64,000 nucleotides of DNA, from NCBI GenBank assembly GCA_030435675.1, contig CM059622.1, positions 4,774,001-4,838,000 on the forward strand, given 5' to 3'. This DNA comes from Steinernema hermaphroditum. Taxonomy: Eukaryota > Nematoda > Chromadorea > Rhabditida > Steinernematidae. Below are positions 40,801-49,129 of this stretch, in pieces. The notes below the pieces were generated by a model. That model was not told where the DNA came from. It made no database searches and saw only the letters and a list, made by a program, of their open reading frames with translations. The position numbers were made by a program, and so were the translations under genes. How positions within the stretch are numbered: position 1 is the first letter of the stretch; each line of letters opens with the position of its first letter.

Positions 40801-42607
40801 CTCTGCATCTGACCCTCCTGCTCCAAAGTACCATAGCATTTTTATGATTGGAGCTTGTAGAACTGCACGAGCCTGATCGAACGCGCCTATTCCCGTTGGA
40901 TTTACTGTGGACTATCTTAGTTTCCTGCAAAACTTTCAATTCGAGACAGCAGGGCCCTTACTCATACCAAAAGCTCTGCATCTGACCCTCCTGCTCCAAA
41001 GTACCATATCATTTTTATGATTCCATCTTGATCTACTGCACGAGCCTGATCGAACGCGCCTATTCCCGTTGGGATTACTGTGGACTATCTTAGTTTCCTG
41101 CAAAACTTTCAATTCGAGACAGCAGGGCCCTTGCTCATACCAAAAGCTCTGCATCTGACCCTCCTGCTCCAAAGTACCATAGCATTTTTATGATTGGAGC
41201 TTGTAGAACTGCACGAGCCTGATCGAACGCGCCTATTCTCGTTGGATTTACTGTGGACTATCTTAGTTTCCTGCAAAACTTTCAATTCGAGACAGCAGGG
41301 CCCTTGCTCATACCAAAAGCTCTGCATCTGACCCTCCTGCTCCAAAGTACCATAGCATTTTTATGATTGGAGCTTGTAGAACTGCACGAGCCTGATCGAA
41401 CGCGCCTATTCCCGTTGGATTTACTGTGGACTATCTTAGTTTCCTGCAAAACTTTCAATTCGAGACAGCAGGGCCCTTGCTCATACCAAAAGCTCTGCAT
41501 CTGACCCTCCTGCTCCAAAGTACCATAGCATTTTTATGATTGGAGCTTGTAGAACTGCACGAGCCTGATCGAACGCGCCTATTCTCGTTGGATTTACTGT
41601 GGACTATCTTAGTTTCCTGCAAAACTTTCAATTCGAGACAGCAGGGCCCTTGCTCATACCAAAAGCTCTGCATCTGACCCTCCTGCTCCAAAGTACCATA
41701 GCATTTTTATGATTGGAGCTTGTAGAACTGCACGAGCCTGATCGAACGCGCCTATTCCCGTTGGATTTACTGTGGACTATCTTAGTTTCCTGCAAAACTT
41801 TCAATTCGAGACAGCAGGGCCCTTGCTCATACCAAAAGCTCTGCATCTGACCCTCCTGCTCCAAAGTACCATATCATTTTTATGATTCCATCTTGATCTA
41901 CTGCACGAGCCTGATCGAACGCGCCTATTCCCGTTGGGATTACTGTGGACTATCTTAGTTTCCTGCAAAACTTTCAATTCGAGACAGCAGGGCCCTTGCT
42001 CATACTAAAAGCTCTGCATCTGACCCTCCTGCTCCAAAGTACCATATCATTTTTATGATTCCATCTTGATCTACTGCACGAGCCTGATCGAACGCGCCTA
42101 TTCCCGTTGGGATTACTGTGGACTATCTTAGTTTCCTGCAAAACTTTCAATTCGAGACAGCAGGGCCCTTGCTCATACCAAAAGCTCTGCATCTGACCCT
42201 CCTGCTCCAAAGTACCATATCATTTTTATGATTCCATCTTGATCTACTGCACGAGCCTGATCGAACGCGCCTATTCCCGTTGGGATTACTGTGGACTATC
42301 TTAGTTTCCTGCAAAACTTTCAATTCGAGACAGCAGGGCCCTTGCTCATACCAAAAGCTCTGCATCTGACCCTCCTGCTCCAAAGTACCATATCATTTTT
42401 ATGATTCCATCTTGATCTACTGCACGAGCCTGATCGAACGCGCCTATTCCCGTTGGGATTACTGTGGACTATCTTAGTTTCCTGCAAAACTTTCAATTCG
42501 AGACAGCAGGGCCCTTGCTCATACCAAAAGCTCTGCATCGGACCCTTCTGCTCCAAAGTACCATATCATTTTTATGATTCCATCTTGATCTACTGCACGA
42601 GCCTGAT
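31840..42607 (+). repeat. Satellite domain C, divergent monomer subtype
   Basis: From about 31840 the segment TTGGATCTTGTAGAACTGC is replaced by TTCCATCTTGATCTACTGC in most monomers. These are mixed with a second subtype, TTGGAGCTTGTAGAACTGC. An intermediate form, CCATCTTGTTGTACTGC, occurs at about 31848, exactly at the transition. Nearly all monomers here carry CAGCAGGGCCCTTGCTCATACC. The spacing is a very regular 173 bp. Confidence 0.85.
38340..41445 (+). repeat. Higher-order duplication within satellite (1903-bp offset)
   Basis: About seven consecutive monomers at 38340-39540 recur in the same order at 40243-41443, an offset of 1903 bp or 11 x 173. The rare markers CCCTTACTC (39051, 40954), TATTCTCGTTGG (39333, 41236) and TTGGAGC fall at matching places. 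A second relation with a 1557-bp offset (9 units) links 38015-38400 to 39572-39960. Such blocks show recent unequal exchange of multi-monomer segments. Confidence 0.7.
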
Positions 42608-42914
42608 TATCGCCGAGGGCGATTCCAAACCGACATGAAGGGGCGGTTATGTACGAACATCTGATATATCTAGTTACTCGAATGATTGGGTCCCGCCGCG
42701 ATCCTTGCAGACGACCGTAGCGGGTGGGCTGCGCGCCGCTGCGATTGAGCCGTTTAGGCTATTGTTGCTATTTATCATCCTTGTTATTTGTTATCGTGTT
42801 GTTAACGTGTTTGTTTATATAAAGGTTTAATTACCCAAGTTTGAGGTGAATTATCCAAGTCCCGCGTGGCCGTTTGGTAGTGACAGAACCAGACGAGGCG
42901 AGCCCTCTGCTATA
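42608..42914. mobile_element. 307-bp insertion in the satellite, carrying an SL1 RNA gene
   Basis: The satellite breaks after GCACGAGCCTGAT (42607) and resumes with CTGATCGAACGCGCC (42915) at exactly the next expected base. The pentamer CTGAT flanks the insert on both sides, as a 5-bp target duplication would. The insert has a GC-rich block (about 42680-42750), an AT-rich stretch, and an SL1 RNA sequence at its right end. There are no evident terminal inverted repeats, no coding frame and no poly-A tail. It could be a transposed segment or a repair-mediated filler. I see no family match. Confidence 0.55.
42824..42910 (+). ncRNA. SL1 spliced-leader RNA gene (or close derivative)
   Basis: SL RNAs donate a capped 22-nt leader to pre-mRNAs by trans-splicing. 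Positions 42824-42845 begin GGTTTAATTACCC and end TTTGAG, matching nematode SL1 at all 22 positions. The donor GTGAA follows at 42846, as in real SL RNAs. The leader can form the usual first stem-loop: ACC (42833-42835) pairs with GGT (42845-42847) across the CAAGTTTGA loop, and TAATT pairs with AATTA beyond, so the donor lies in the stem. A Sm-like but degenerate CCGTTTGG occurs at about 42870-42877, and GAGG/CCTC can form a short 3' hairpin within 42890-42909. The 3' end and activity are inferred. The weak Sm site leaves open that this is a pseudogene copy. Confidence 0.75.
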
Positions 42915-43087
42915 CTGATCGAACGCGCCTATTCTCGTTGGATTTACTGTGGACTATCTTAGTTTCCTGCAAAACTTTCAATTCGAGACAGCAGGGCCCT
43001 TGCTCATACCAAGAGCTCTGCATCGGACCCTCCTGCTCCAAAGTACCATATCATTTTTATGATTCCATCTTGATCTACTGCACGAGC
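42915..43087 (+). repeat. Orphan terminal satellite monomer
   Basis: A single 173-bp monomer in the same orientation as the array, from CTGATCGAACGCGCC to CTGCACGAGC. It has the domain C type CCATCTTGATCTACTGC end and the front half TATTCTCGTTGG. Unique DNA begins directly after it, so this is the right border of the array. Confidence 0.93.
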
Positions 43088-43155
43088 GGAATAGCGGTGG
43101 AGCAGAGCCAACGGAGCGGAGAGTCATCTTCGTCTTCTCTGGCGGCGCGGGTAGA

Positions 43156-43356
43156 GTCGGGCGGTCGTGACGGGCTTTTTGGCGAGACGGTGGAACTACG
43201 GCTCCCTGGTGTTCCAGGCCTTCTGGGAGCCGGGGCGATCATTGCGCCAACAACGACGGCCGAGAACAACCGCTCACTTAACTCATTCGGCTCAGACAGC
43301 CTTAGAGAGCGAGAGCGAGTGGACGACCCGACCGATCGCTGGGGGCACAAATGAAA
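43156..43356 (+). repeat. Dispersed GC-rich repeat, copy A
   Basis: Sequence starting GTCGGGCGG and running through GGCTCCCTGGTGTTCC, GAGCCGGGGCGATCATTG and CGACCGATCGCTGGG to CACAAATGAAAG. Related copies lie at 48951-49125 (same strand) and 52447-52625 (opposite strand). An open frame spans it on both strands, but the copies do not keep a common frame, so I treat it as a non-coding mobile-element relic. It follows the satellite border by only about 70 bp. Confidence 0.7.
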
Positions 43357-43496
43357 GCGTGCCAAATCAAAGGGTACCATATTCCCTATTGTGTGCTTTC
43401 CTTGTTAGAGTTGTAATCTGTCCACAGTCGAATATCATCGTTATTCACGACCAATTCTCTTTTGTCATCAAGATGATAATCTCAAGATTAGACATA

Positions 43497-44320
43497 TCAC
43501 TGACACCAGTGCGTCTTCACAAAAGATTTTGTGCAGTTTGCTTTTACGCAGCAGTGGATGAATAGATCGGGCAGCTTAAGTCGCGCACCTGCAAACAAAT
43601 AAATCAGTACAGTTAATGAGTAAATACGTAGGGCAACACGACCACACACGACGCTCTCCTACAAACCAGATCTTTTATGACTTGTACTTTTCGTCACTGT
43701 CTTTAGGAAGGTCCGCGCTTTAGTGATGGTGATCTACGCGTTAAAACTTAACTGTATTTTTTGAGCAGTGTCAGGAATGAAGACCGTGACAGTGGGGGTC
43801 GGTAAGCCTGTGCAAGAAGAAAGAAGCTACATTAGATGCACCAGATGAACATCACTGAAGCACGCTCACTGCCGAAAAGGTCACAATTCGTGACTCATAT
43901 AGTATACGTTTGGGACTTTGACCCTGTGGTTTGGCTATAAATCAACTGCCGATAAGAGCGCGGTCGTTTTGCAAACAACGTTGCAAGCCGCACGCACCTT
44001 TGTGACCCGATGTGTCCTTTTCCTTGCAAGATGACTTCACAAAGTCGACTAAAGATGATCCACATTGTTTACTAGGCGTCTCCTTTTCGATGGCGACCGG
44101 ATCCCCACCACGACTGTACAAATTCCAGAGGATCTCTATCCAATCCGCCTCGGTCGTCACCAGCGTCGCAGCCTAAACTGCTCGTCAACAAATGAAATGA
44201 GCCATCAAAATGACCTACCGTATTCTCAATACCACTACGTTCAATGTTTTTGATATTGAAAGCAAAAATTCCATTCCACAGAACTAGAACATAAGTCAGT
44301 AGTAGACGACAGAATATCAT
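43497..44320 (-). CDS. Insulin-like peptide precursor, 3 exons (gene 1)
   Basis: Predicted 122-residue secreted insulin-family ligand. Exons: 44219-44320, 43998-44172 and 43497-43588. Introns are 46 bp (phase 0, GTAGGT...TTTAG) and 409 bp (phase 1, GTGCGT...TTTGCAG). The first exon gives a hydrophobic signal peptide starting MIFCRLLLTYVLVLW. The B chain has C71-x11-C83 (QCGSSLVDFVKSSC). The A chain has C105 C106, C111 and C121 (HCCVKANCTKSF...WCQ), all six canonical cysteines. Odd points: the A-chain loops are one residue longer than usual (4 and 9 residues instead of 3 and 8), there is an extra upstream intron, and the B-A intron is far longer than in its neighbours. The ATG at 44320 was chosen because it opens the signal peptide. 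A TATA-like GTTTATAAC lies 41 bp upstream. The exon structure is inferred, although phases and splice sites agree. Confidence 0.8.
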
Positions 44321-44360
44321 GTTGATCGGTCGCTTTGTAAAAAATGTGATGAAAACGGGT

Positions 44361-44369
44361 GTTATAAAC
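44361..44369 (-). promoter_or_regulatory. TATA-like element of insulin-like gene 1
   Basis: GTTTATAAC on the minus strand, 41 bp before the ATG at 44320. The distance agrees with the TATA-like elements of four other insulin-like genes in this window. Confidence 0.35.
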
Positions 44370-44399
44370 AAAAACATGTCGAGGCGTTCCTCAAAGGAC

Positions 44400-47300
44400 C
44401 GGAACACCGACTGTAGAGCACAGACGATCTTGAAAACACCAGACGGCAAAGGAGTGAAGTATCTCAGGCCAAGGCAGCAACCAGTTTTTTGAGGAAGCAA
44501 TTGCCAAACAACGCTATAGGTCTTCCAATGTGATCCAAACACACATAAATAGGGACTCCCAATAATTCGATTACGTTTTGTGGCTCACAAGTACAGAGCA
44601 CAAATTACAACAGCCGGCCCTAAAACAATAAAGCAGAAAAGGTGGATTTTTTTGTTGTGCGATCGCATTAAGCGGGAATGGGAATGGCTGAGCGGCACAA
44701 CAACCTGCAAGGGGAGACCTAAATGCCGCATTTGAATTGGAAAATGGTGCTAGATCATTTGTGATCATAGATGAGAGTGACGGGAATGTTTCGTGCGGTC
44801 GTGGTCAGATGATCTTCACATAATCGCGTGAGTGGGTCCCAAAGTAATGCGACGCTATCAACAATTGGTGCGCAAGTGCTGGAACGTGACTATGACATCA
44901 TCTACAATCTGCTGACTGAAATGATTCCTTAACAAGAAGAAGAACATTATAACGTTGTCAAAAGACTCAAAACAATGTTCATTTCTATCGAAAGGTCAAT
45001 AGTACATGATGTTATGACGGCTTTGACTGTAACGCCAACCAAAACATCATTAATCACAAAGTGCTAAAATTGGCTCCGATTGAAGTGCCTACAATAAGAG
45101 ACACTACAGATATTTTTAAACATTTGACACTTTTCGTAATGGGGTCTCATAGTCTGCTGAACAAATTTTCAAGGAAAGTGGTCACACCGTTTATCGTCCA
45201 GGACGCCTTATAAGCACATTATAGGCACAGTATCACAAAATAGTCACCGGTTTTCTTCTGACTTGCATGCGGTGGTCCCAAGAGCTTGGCGAAGAGGCTC
45301 AATGAGGTCGGTACAGAATACGATGTGGTCTGGATAAACCATCAGTGGAGCAGCTGTCGTGTTTCAGCGATGAAAGACCTCGAAAAATAATAAGAAACCT
45401 GCGTCAATTTTCTGGGTAGCCTCACTTTCTTGTTTCAGTTTTGATCGTTGTTCTCTTGTCTATTTTCAGAGAGCAATGCACGGGGTTCCTATCCTCGACA
45501 ATGAACCTCTTATTTTAAAATTTAGATGGTACGTTTGGATGTTTTCAAGATCATTCGAGTGGAGCAGCATACATACACTACAATAACACACATTCGGTAA
45601 ATACATGTGTCTTTTTGCGTCATAATAGTCACTATCGAAACTGTAGTGAACGGAAAGGACGCTGTGCAGTGTGCAACAACAAGGTTAAGTGGTGTTTCTA
45701 AAGTGACGTCTAGTTGTGACATGCCACGCGATTGTACTACAGCAATGTCAAAAAAATGCGCATTCAAGCGCAAACAGATAACAATATTGGGTCTCTGAAT
45801 GCGAGGATCAGTGAGCAACTTATGTGCGTACAACTTATGTAATACGTTCCTTGAATGATAGTGACGCAAATTAAACTTTGAGCTTTGACAAATCTATGAC
45901 ATCAGATGCCTTACGAATCGCTTTATTTTGGATGGTAATATTGGACTTGATGTTACAGGAAAGTTTTTCCAGGCGGAAATATCTGGTATGTTGCGATGTT
46001 CCTTGCTTTGTAAGAACATGAGTAGTAAATAGAGGACCCTGTGTTTTTCATGAGGATGGAAGCTCGCTCGTGAAGCGCGATTTGGAGCATGCTTGAACTG
46101 AGAAGACGGTTGAAATCTGTAAGCATTAGAAAAATCCACAAACTGCTACTGCACTACTTAACCAGTCTAACTCCCCATTCAGGAACGGTCACAAACTGGG
46201 GATATGCCCCATTCCGGTAGCCCTAAAAAGCCTATCGATGGTTATCTGCCAGCTGTCAAAACACATTTGAAAGTGATGTCAACGAACAAAAAACGATAAC
46301 TAAAGGTGGGGAAGGTTGCTCTGTAAGAGAAAAAGATGAAGGATCATTGACCATATGAAATTTTGCTCCCGTGGATGCCGCTGAATGCCGCTAGAAACCA
46401 CAAACTAAGACCACATCTTAATGGGTTCAGATCTTTTCTGCTGAAGTGCTGTCGTTCTAGTTCAATCCATGCCTGGAATCGCTTGCATTAACTTGCGCTT
46501 AGAAGTTGTTGATTTTGTTTGATATTTGATACTCTTTTTTGCGGCGTCTGGTGAACTATTTATTCCAGACGACTTATGGATTATCCGCATGTTGTGTCAT
46601 CACCTTACTTCTTCCGTGTTGTTGGTAGCGAAACGATGACAAATATCAGTTTTTACGATTTCATATACATAGTCGTGGAAGCATCTAGCTCGCACAAACG
46701 CATGTTGAACTTGGTTGACACTTCGAACGACCAGAAGACGATAGCATAGCAGTTTTTAGACCGTAACGAAAAGTATTATAACATGACCTTTGCTTATATC
46801 TAAGTTGATTACACTTCAAGATAAGATATGTGATGGAAGTACGTGGGATAAGTAACTGAAAGCTACCCACTTTCTGCTACCTTGCTGAGTCATTTGAAGT
46901 CAGCCCACGTGATGTTGTCGTGGGCGAACTGATCAGCAGCGCTCCTCTCCACGGTGTGGGATGTATAATTCCTCTTATCACCGCTTTTCGCCTACAAACA
47001 GCTAACAAACAACAACAAAATAATCGTTTCACCCTTCCATAAATCAAATTCCACTTCCCTCATCCACTCTTCCATGATCTTTCAATTCTCGCTGATGTGG
47101 AATTTTTTGGTGACTATGTGTGTGAATCATTTCAATCATTTGAAATTTTCAAACCATCTCGGGAGCCCCGCTACACCCCGTGATGCCGATCAACTGTATC
47201 AAACGATCAACGACAATTGTGCGAATGATCGGGAGAATCCCCTTATCGCTGCCTCCCGCGGGCAAACAAGGTTCCTATCTTGTGCGTCTTAAAATCATGG

Positions 47301-47400
47301 ATTCACGAGTCTGTGTTCATCTTTTGATCATCATTGATAGACTTTACATATTGTACATAGACCGGCATAGGTTGCGAAGATCGGAAGAGATCACCCGTGG
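44400..47400. other. Gene-poor stretch between insulin-like genes 1 and 2
   Basis: About 3 kb without a convincing gene. Open frames on both strands are short (under about 115 codons outside gene 1) and lack signal peptides, recognisable domains or splice partners. I saw no RNA gene and no clear transposable element. Confidence 0.5.
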
Positions 47401-47404
47401 AGAG

Positions 47405-47793
47405 TCAGTTTTGGTTGCAGCAGAACTGCCTCATGAACTCGTCTGAGCAGCTATCCGTGCAGCAGGCCTTCACAACGTCCACTGGATTATCAGGAGTCCC
47501 TAAAGTGGCGACTAATTTACCTAAACTATAAAAGAAAATATGGACTCACTTGTGCAGTAGTTGCAGAGCTGCACGACGTATGTGACGAACCGTTTACCAC
47601 AGCGCCTGACAGATCGTTTTCGATGGTGCCTTCTAATAGGATGAGAGTCGAGCTTGTTGAGATCAAGTAGGGGACTTTCGTTGTCCTGAATTCCCTTATT
47701 CGTAATAAGCAGTTCGTGATGAGATCCTCTGGCAGAGACAGCGACGACGGCCATGAGCAGTAATAGAGAAAGACGTGCGACCGAAATGTACAT
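47405..47793 (-). CDS. Insulin-like peptide precursor, eight-cysteine type (gene 2)
   Basis: Predicted 112-residue precursor of a secreted insulin-family ligand. Exons 47550-47793 and 47405-47499 are joined across a 50-bp phase-1 intron (A|GTGAGT ... CTTTAG|GG). Residues 1-21 form a signal peptide (MYISVARLSLLLLMAVVAVS). Residues about 22-60 are a pro-peptide ending in RHHRKR, a furin/convertase-type site just before the B chain. The B chain is RRCGKRFVTYVVQLCNYC with C65, C77 and an extra C80. The A chain is ACCTDSCSDEFMRQFCCN with C94, C95, C99, C108 and an extra C109. The extra pair predicts a fourth disulfide, as in beta-type C. elegans INS peptides. The closest relative here is gene 4 (similar F-peptide border and CNYC/CNNC). 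A CAG splice acceptor lies 8 nt before the ATG, fitting SL trans-splicing or an upstream exon. Confidence 0.93.
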
Positions 47794-47801
47794 CAGCAGA
47801 T

Positions 47802-47816
47802 CTGAAAGTACGAACT
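47802..47816 (-). promoter_or_regulatory. Putative trans-splice acceptor for gene 2
   Basis: On the minus strand, TTCGTACTTTCAG ends 8 nt before the ATG at 47793. A pyrimidine-rich CAG this close to a start codon is the usual setting for SL1 addition in nematodes. An ordinary cis intron in the 5' UTR is equally possible. Confidence 0.45.
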
Positions 47817-47819
47817 GAT

Positions 47820-48950
47820 TAACGAAGCAATTGCAACATGTAGCACGAAACACTACAAAAGTGCATGCACCCTCGTGCACGGGCCTCCCCGCCATCTTTA
47901 GGCGGGCCGACTCGCCCCGTGTTCGTTCCTTACTTCCCGTTAGGAGGTGCAAGATAGTTTGTTTGTGTTCTCGTTGGTTACATAATCCGCGATTAAATCG
48001 GCGCGGACCACAAAGCCGTGACGGAGGACATACTTTGGAGTGCACACTGCAGTCGGCGGTGAAAGGAACGCCTGTGGCTATTACGACTGTTACATTTGCA
48101 CAAATACGATAGAGAGACATTTAGGGATTATGCCGTCTGATGAATCAGGGTTTAACTACGACTGGAATGGAGGGCACGTTCCTTCCGCCTTCTTGCTTGT
48201 CGTTCAACTGGGAGGTGCACGTTTTCGTATTCCGGTAGGCGTTGTTTTTTAAGTAGTACCGTGTGACTGGCATTTTGCACGCCAGGAAAACATTTGTTGT
48301 TTAAGATTAGCTGTCTGGGAGGTAATCAGTTAAGTAGTCAACGATGGGAAAATCAAAAACCCTTTGTCTAATGACCATCGCTTAACAAACGCTTCCTTAA
48401 AATTACAGTGGTTCGCATATTGGCATGCAGATCATGGACTCTTTTCTGCAATTGTATAAAGTTCGGTCGTTGAACATGTTCAATAGTACGAAAAGTAGCA
48501 AAAATTAGCCAATTAGCCAACTCGCTCATTACCCAAAAAATGTATCTTCCCCATTCTTTCTTCTTCATAACCTTCGTTATTCAACGTGTTCAAGAGCAAT
48601 ATAATTTCTGATCACTGAAACACTGAAAACTTGATCATCGCGCCAAAAACGTATGTTAGCTAAGCTGTCTTAAAGTTGGCCACTTGAGGAACGTTAACGG
48701 TAGAGAGATCAAGAGGTTGGTGCACTGTCATTACCATTTAATCATCCCTGTAAAACATGTTGTCTTTTGTGCGCCTTGCTCTTTTACCTACTACTGAATG
48801 AAGGAATGAGAAACGAGGAAAAACGATCTCGTTAGTTTGCGTGAGTGTCAAAGCGGCGAACAGCTGAATCCAGGGGCAGTCGGTATAGCGAAGTGGAATC
48901 CCATCATTGGCTGGCGGCACAGAATTGGGAACAAGCTTTTCTTTCATAAG
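47820..48950. other. Intergenic stretch, no gene recognised
   Basis: Upstream of gene 2 and before repeat copy B. The frames here are short, mostly antisense extensions of the gene 2 frame, and lack domains. Nothing further seen. Confidence 0.5.
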
Positions 48951-49125
48951 GTCGGGCGGTGGTGACGATTTTCTTGGCCAGACATTGGAAATCCGGCTTC
49001 CTGGTGTTCCACGTCTTCTTAGAGCCGGGGTAATCATTGTGCGACGGCCAACAACGACCGCTCGCTCAGCAAACTTCACAAAGAGCGGGCCAGGCGACTT
49101 GACCGATGGCAACTGACACAAATAC
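48951..49125 (+). repeat. Dispersed GC-rich repeat, copy B
   Basis: Starts GTCGGGCGGTGGTGACG and contains GGCTTCCTGGTGTTCC, GAGCCGGGGTAATCATTGTGCG and CAACAACGACCGCTCGCTCA. It aligns along its length with copy A but has an internal deletion and changed 3' part (GACTTGACCGATGGCAACTGACACAAA). Confidence 0.65.
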
Positions 49126-49129
49126 TAAT

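Larger units (their letters stand above)
1..42607 (+). repeat. Satellite DNA array, ~173-bp monomer
   Basis: About 240 head-to-tail copies of one ~173-bp unit run without a change of orientation from the left edge to 42607. The unit reads from GAACGCGCCTA through CTGTGGACTATCTTAG, GCAAAACTTTCAATTCGAG, CTGACCCTCCTGCTCC and a T-rich stretch to GCACGAGCCTGATC. Successive units are exactly 173 bp apart over long stretches, with 161, 172, 174 and 175 bp variants. The block from TGTGGACTATC to TTCGAGACAG is almost invariant. Variation is concentrated around the start of the unit, the AGGGCC segment and the ATGATT(GG/CC)A segment. Because 173 is not a multiple of three, the minus-strand frame shifts at every unit. 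The open frames therefore have no coding meaning. It is probably heterochromatic or centromere-like satellite; the array is truncated by the window edge and contains a sequence gap. Confidence 0.98.

Noticed and set aside
56..42556. More than a hundred minus-strand frames of 61-310 codons with recurring MEQEGQMQ and LELKVLQETKIVH segments
   Set aside because: They are one satellite monomer read repeatedly. The unit is 173 bp, so the frame shifts each time and ends at about 78 codons. The longer ones appear only where 174-bp monomers keep the frame. No start context, splice signals or codon constraint is seen.
1..42607. Regular direct repeats resembling a CRISPR array
   Set aside because: The unit is 173 bp with no unique spacers, in a eukaryotic genome; it is ordinary satellite DNA.
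44571..44768. CC-containing frame ending AGCCNLCSVLVSHKT as an insulin A chain
   Set aside because: Only two residues between CC and the next Cys, no final cysteine, and no B-chain exon with a compatible splice site.
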